Positions 61,567 through 64,000 of a stretch of 64,000 nt of DNA are shown here, piece after piece. Each line of letters begins with the position of its first letter. Position 1 is the first letter of the stretch. The translations under genes were made by a program, and so were the position numbers. The stretch covers positions 62,001 through 126,000 of the forward strand of contig NZ_JIBC01000008.1 of assembly GCF_000620505.1 (NCBI RefSeq), given 5' to 3'. The DNA comes from Sulfitobacter sp. 20_GPM-1509m (lineage in GTDB: Bacteria > Pseudomonadota > Alphaproteobacteria > Rhodobacterales > Rhodobacteraceae). The notes under the pieces were generated by a model that saw nothing but the letters and a program-made list of their open reading frames with translations, was not told where the DNA came from and searched no databases.

Positions 61567-61589
61567 TGGACCTGGACAGGCAAAACAAC

Positions 61590-62351
61590 ATGACCCTACT
61601 CAAAACGGCCTTGGTCACCGGCGCCGGTGCGCGTGACGGCATCGGTGTGGCAATTGCCAGAACGCTTGCAAAACGCGGGCTCTCGGTCGCAATTGCCGGT
61701 GCCAGCGCGCGGATACACGACCGCGCAGAAGAGTTGCGCACCGAGGGTTTCCAGATCACGTCGCACGTCGCCGACCTGACCAAAGCGCACGAGGTCGCAC
61801 GCCTGCGGGCCGAGGTCGGCAGCGTCGATGTGCTGGTCAACAATGCGGGTATGGGGTCGGTCGCCGCCCCCGCGCTTCAGCGCAGCTTTCTGTCGCTCAC
61901 CGAAGCCGATTGGGATGTCGGCATTGATGTGACCCTCAAAACGGCATTCCTTGTGACCAAGGCCTTTCTTGGCGACATGACCGAACGGGGCATCGGGCGG
62001 ATCGTGAACATCGCTTCCGTGACCGGGCCGCTTGTCTCGAACGAAGGCGAGGCGGCCTATTCCGCGGCCAAGGCCGGCATGGTCGGAATGACCCATGCGC
62101 TGGCACTGGAGGTTGGGCGCTTTGGCGTCACGGTCAACGCGGTCGCGCCGGGTTGGGTCGACACCAGCGCCTCGACCGAAGAAGAGCGGATCGCCGCACG
62201 CCATACGCCATTGGGCCGTGCCGGACGCCCTGACGAAATCGCGGCGGCTGCTGCCTTTCTCGCCTCCGAAGAGGCAAGCTATGTGAACGGATCAGTGCTG
62301 GTCGTGGACGGTGGCAATATCCTGCAAGAGAGCAAGGTTCAAATCGGATGA
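61590..62351 (+). CDS. Short-chain dehydrogenase/reductase
   Basis: The 253-residue classical SDR has the cofactor motif TGAGARDGIG (10-19), NNAG (84-87) and the catalytic S143, Y157 and K161 (IASVTG; YSAAK), and ends VNGSVLVVDGG. It would oxidise an alcohol or reduce an aldehyde made in the gamma-glutamyl pathway. The start is ATG 61590; the frame stays open upstream inside the GS gene but has no homology there. The ribosome site is weak (CAGGCAAAACAAC). Confidence 0.92.
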   Translation: MTLLKTALVTGAGARDGIGVAIARTLAKRGLSVAIAGASARIHDRAEELRTEGFQITSHVADLTKAHEVARLRAEVGSVDVLVNNAGMGSVAAPALQRSFLSLTEADWDVGIDVTLKTAFLVTKAFLGDMTERGIGRIVNIASVTGPLVSNEGEAAYSAAKAGMVGMTHALALEVGRFGVTVNAVAPGWVDTSASTEEERIAARHTPLGRAGRPDEIAAAAAFLASEEASYVNGSVLVVDGGNILQESKVQIG

Positions 62352-62504
62352 ATGAGAAGGGCCCTCCTGGCCTGACCGAATTGGCAAAGACATCTTGACT
62401 GGCTAGGCTTGAGGCACCAACCGACCTATGTCGGACATCTTTGTTGCGCGGGACCCGTCATGCCGCCGCAGCCGTCCCGATCACGAAAGCAATGGTAGAC
62501 CTGA

Positions 62505-63176
62505 ATGCGCGATATTTCGACCCTGCACCAACAGATCTATCAGACGCTGCGCGAGCAACTGATTTCGGGGCAGTTTGCGCCGGGTAAGAATGTGAACGCC
62601 CGCGACATCAGCCAGACGATGGACGTGGGGCTTATGCCTGTGCGCGGTGCCATCACGCGGCTGGTCGGGGAACGCGCCCTTGAGGTTCAGCGCAACGGCC
62701 GCTTTTGCGTTCCGGCGCTGACCCGCCGTCGCTTCGACGAGTTGATGCAGGCCCGACAACAGCTGGAACCGCTGTGCGCGATGCGCGCCCTGCCGTTCAT
62801 GACGTCGGAAAAAATCGCGGAAATGGAAGCCTGCGACCAGCGTATGAACCACAGCTACACCACCGGCGACGCCGGGGTGTATATGCAGCAGAACTACCAG
62901 TTTCACTTTACCCTCTACAGAGCAGGCGCGTCCGAGGTGCTGGTGCCGCTGCTGGAAAGCGTGTGGATGCAGTTCGGCCCCTTCATGCGCAGCGTTTTCA
63001 AGATGGAAGAGAAATCCGACATCGTGGACAAACACCAGATGACCCTCGAGGCGATCCGGCGCAACGACGCCGAAGCGCTGGGGCTGGCCATCCGGGCGGA
63101 CATTGCCGATGGCGTTCATCTGCTGAAGCAGACGCTGGACGACAGGCCGGATGAAGAGGTCCGCGCGCCGGAATAA
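62505..63176 (+). CDS. GntR-family (FCD) transcriptional regulator
   Basis: The 223-residue protein has a winged helix (LHQQIYQTLREQLISGQFAP) and an FCD domain (PLLESVWMQFGPFMRSVFKM). The recognition helix reads MPVRGAITRL, where most family members have PVREAL; the usual glutamate is glycine. It lies 153 bp after the SDR gene in the same direction. It is a paralogue of the GntR at 57734-58423. Its targets are probably in the surrounding amine-utilisation genes. Confidence 0.88.
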   Translation: MRDISTLHQQIYQTLREQLISGQFAPGKNVNARDISQTMDVGLMPVRGAITRLVGERALEVQRNGRFCVPALTRRRFDELMQARQQLEPLCAMRALPFMTSEKIAEMEACDQRMNHSYTTGDAGVYMQQNYQFHFTLYRAGASEVLVPLLESVWMQFGPFMRSVFKMEEKSDIVDKHQMTLEAIRRNDAEALGLAIRADIADGVHLLKQTLDDRPDEEVRAPE

Positions 63177-63237
63177 ACGGACGGACCATTTTGGGGCTCG
63201 GTTCTTTATTATGGGTAGGGCGGTTGTGATCCGCGCC

Positions 63238-63717
63238 TCAGATCTCGGCGTGCCAGAGTTCGATGAAGACGTTTTTATCATCGCCTGCGGGGGCATAGGC
63301 GGTTCCAAACAGCACCATGTCGCCCAATGCCGCGTGGGGGCCTGCAGGCACCTCCAGCTCCGCCCGGGTGCGTCCGTGAAAGCTGCCGTCCGCCTGCGGC
63401 ACCATGCGCCCCGCATTGTGCACCATCAGGACCGTTCCATCCTCAAGCTCAAGGAAATAGCGCGCTTCGACCTCATAGGTTCCATCGGCAAGGCGGCGGG
63501 CGAAATCGGCACCGCCGGGCAGGATCTTCGCGCGCCAGCTGGCTGAAACCGCTTCGCCTCCGGTGATCGGGAACAACGCCCTGCCCGTGCCCCGGCTTGT
63601 ATCAAACTCGGTTGCCGGTCCAATTTCGGCCCGGATCGAACAGACCTGGCTTAGGCGGGGTTTTCCGGGTGACAAGGGGGCACCCAGCGTCGTGATGTCG
63701 GGGCAATCAGCGTTCAT
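63238..63717 (-). CDS. DUF3237 family protein
   Basis: The 159-residue protein matches the small beta-barrel DUF3237 family of unknown function: CSIRAEIGPATEFDTSRGTG, TGGEAVSASWRAKILPGGAD and YFLELEDGTVLMVHNAGRM. It has no signal peptide. ATG 63717 overlaps the end of the amidohydrolase gene by 11 bp, so the two are co-translated and may act on the same compound. Confidence 0.85.
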   Translation of the reverse strand: MNADCPDITTLGAPLSPGKPRLSQVCSIRAEIGPATEFDTSRGTGRALFPITGGEAVSASWRAKILPGGADFARRLADGTYEVEARYFLELEDGTVLMVHNAGRMVPQADGSFHGRTRAELEVPAGPHAALGDMVLFGTAYAPAGDDKNVFIELWHAEI

Positions 63718-64000
63718 GGCTAACCCTCCCGTCGAACAGTGTCAGATCAACTTCCAGTGCGCCGATGCGGTCGATGGCGGTGCTCTCGATATCGGCTGAC
63801 AGCATGGCAAGGTCCGCCTTCATGCCGGTCCGGATTGTTCCGGTCAGCCCTTCCGCGAAACCCACATACGCGCCGTTGCAGGTGTATGCCGCCAAAACCT
63901 CTTGCAAGGTCAGCCGCTGGTCCGGCAGTGCCGCGACCCAGTTCTGCCGCGTCATCGCCGCCTGAATCCCTGCCAGCGGAGAAATCGGCACGATCGGCCA
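63707..64000 (-). CDS. YtcJ-like amidohydrolase, C-terminal end (5' part outside window)
   Basis: The frame is open to base 64000, and the visible 97 residues match the C-terminus of the amidohydrolase at 52325-53992: WPIVPISPLAGIQAAMTR against DWPVADLNVMRGVHAAMTR, then LTLQEVLAAYTCNGAY and GMKADLAMLSADIES. It is a second member of the family in the window. The catalytic residues lie outside the window. Confidence 0.85.
   Translation of the reverse strand, partial: WPIVPISPLAGIQAAMTRQNWVAALPDQRLTLQEVLAAYTCNGAYVGFAEGLTGTIRTGMKADLAMLSADIESTAIDRIGALEVDLTLFDGRVSHER

Noticed and set aside
61095-61589. N-terminal extension of the SDR gene into the glutamine synthetase gene
   Set aside because: The extension overlaps the conserved C-terminus of the GS-like enzyme in another frame and the SDR fold starts at ATG 61590.
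1-64000. tRNA genes, CRISPR arrays, insertion sequences and prophage genes
   Set aside because: I looked for tRNA T-loop patterns, regular spaced repeats and transposase or integrase motifs and found nothing I could support.

Overview
The window is high-GC DNA from an alphaproteobacterium, most likely a Roseobacter-group Rhodobacterales. The evidence is gene style rather than a marker gene: many TRAP and ABC uptake operons, LysR/GntR/TetR regulators beside catabolic genes, tight ATGA/TGATG overlaps and GGAGG ribosome sites. I see no rRNA, tRNA, CRISPR array, transposase or phage gene. It reads as a chain of small-molecule scavenging modules, with about 60 genes, 12 regulators (five LysR, three GntR, two TetR, one IclR, one LuxR) and six uptake systems.

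Layout. 1-3172: MmgE/PrpD-family protein (cut at the left edge), a two-subunit CoA-transferase and a LysR regulator. 3280-6802 (minus): LysR and IclR regulators, then a thiamine-diphosphate enzyme whose promoter carries a perfect 16-bp palindrome. 6932-12263 (plus): a DctPQM TRAP transporter, a ketopantoate-reductase-like enzyme and an aldehyde dehydrogenase, closed by a strong hairpin. 12384-20199 (minus): flavin reductase, FMN-dependent monooxygenase, Fe(III)/polyamine-type ABC transporter, LysR and a TauD-type dioxygenase. 20504-23164 (plus): cobalt-type nitrile hydratase alpha and beta, an accessory protein with a histidine-rich tail, and LysR. 23185-30890 (minus): LuxR-type regulator and an amidase in one operon with a urea/amide-type ABC transporter, headed by LysR. 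Together 20504-29831 can be read as nitrile to amide to acid, with uptake of external amides.

31046-37693 (minus): a CUT1 sugar ABC transporter with a GH3 beta-glycosidase. 38286-40064 (plus): TetR and a DUF2855 protein. 40161-44775 (minus): polar amino-acid ABC binding protein and two permeases without an ATPase, GntR, and a gamma-glutamyltransferase-like enzyme. 45140-53992: a minus-strand operon (small leader ORF, amidase, TRAP DctPQM, sulfatase-like hydrolase), a plus-strand TetR gene and a minus-strand YtcJ-like amidohydrolase. Both minus-strand promoters here share one architecture, a -10 box running into a TCACC-n3-GGTGA operator, which predicts a two-promoter TetR regulon.

54187-62351: a gamma-glutamylation-style amine pathway with two PuuA-like glutamine synthetase paralogues, a PuuB-like oxidase, a glutamine amidotransferase, a class III aminotransferase and an SDR, with two related GntR regulators. 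63238-64000: a DUF3237 protein and the C-terminal end of a second YtcJ-like amidohydrolase that runs off the right edge. The best candidates for new biology are the paired TetR operators with the leader ORF, the histidine-tailed nitrile hydratase activator and its unusual neighbours, and the IclR-type palindrome.
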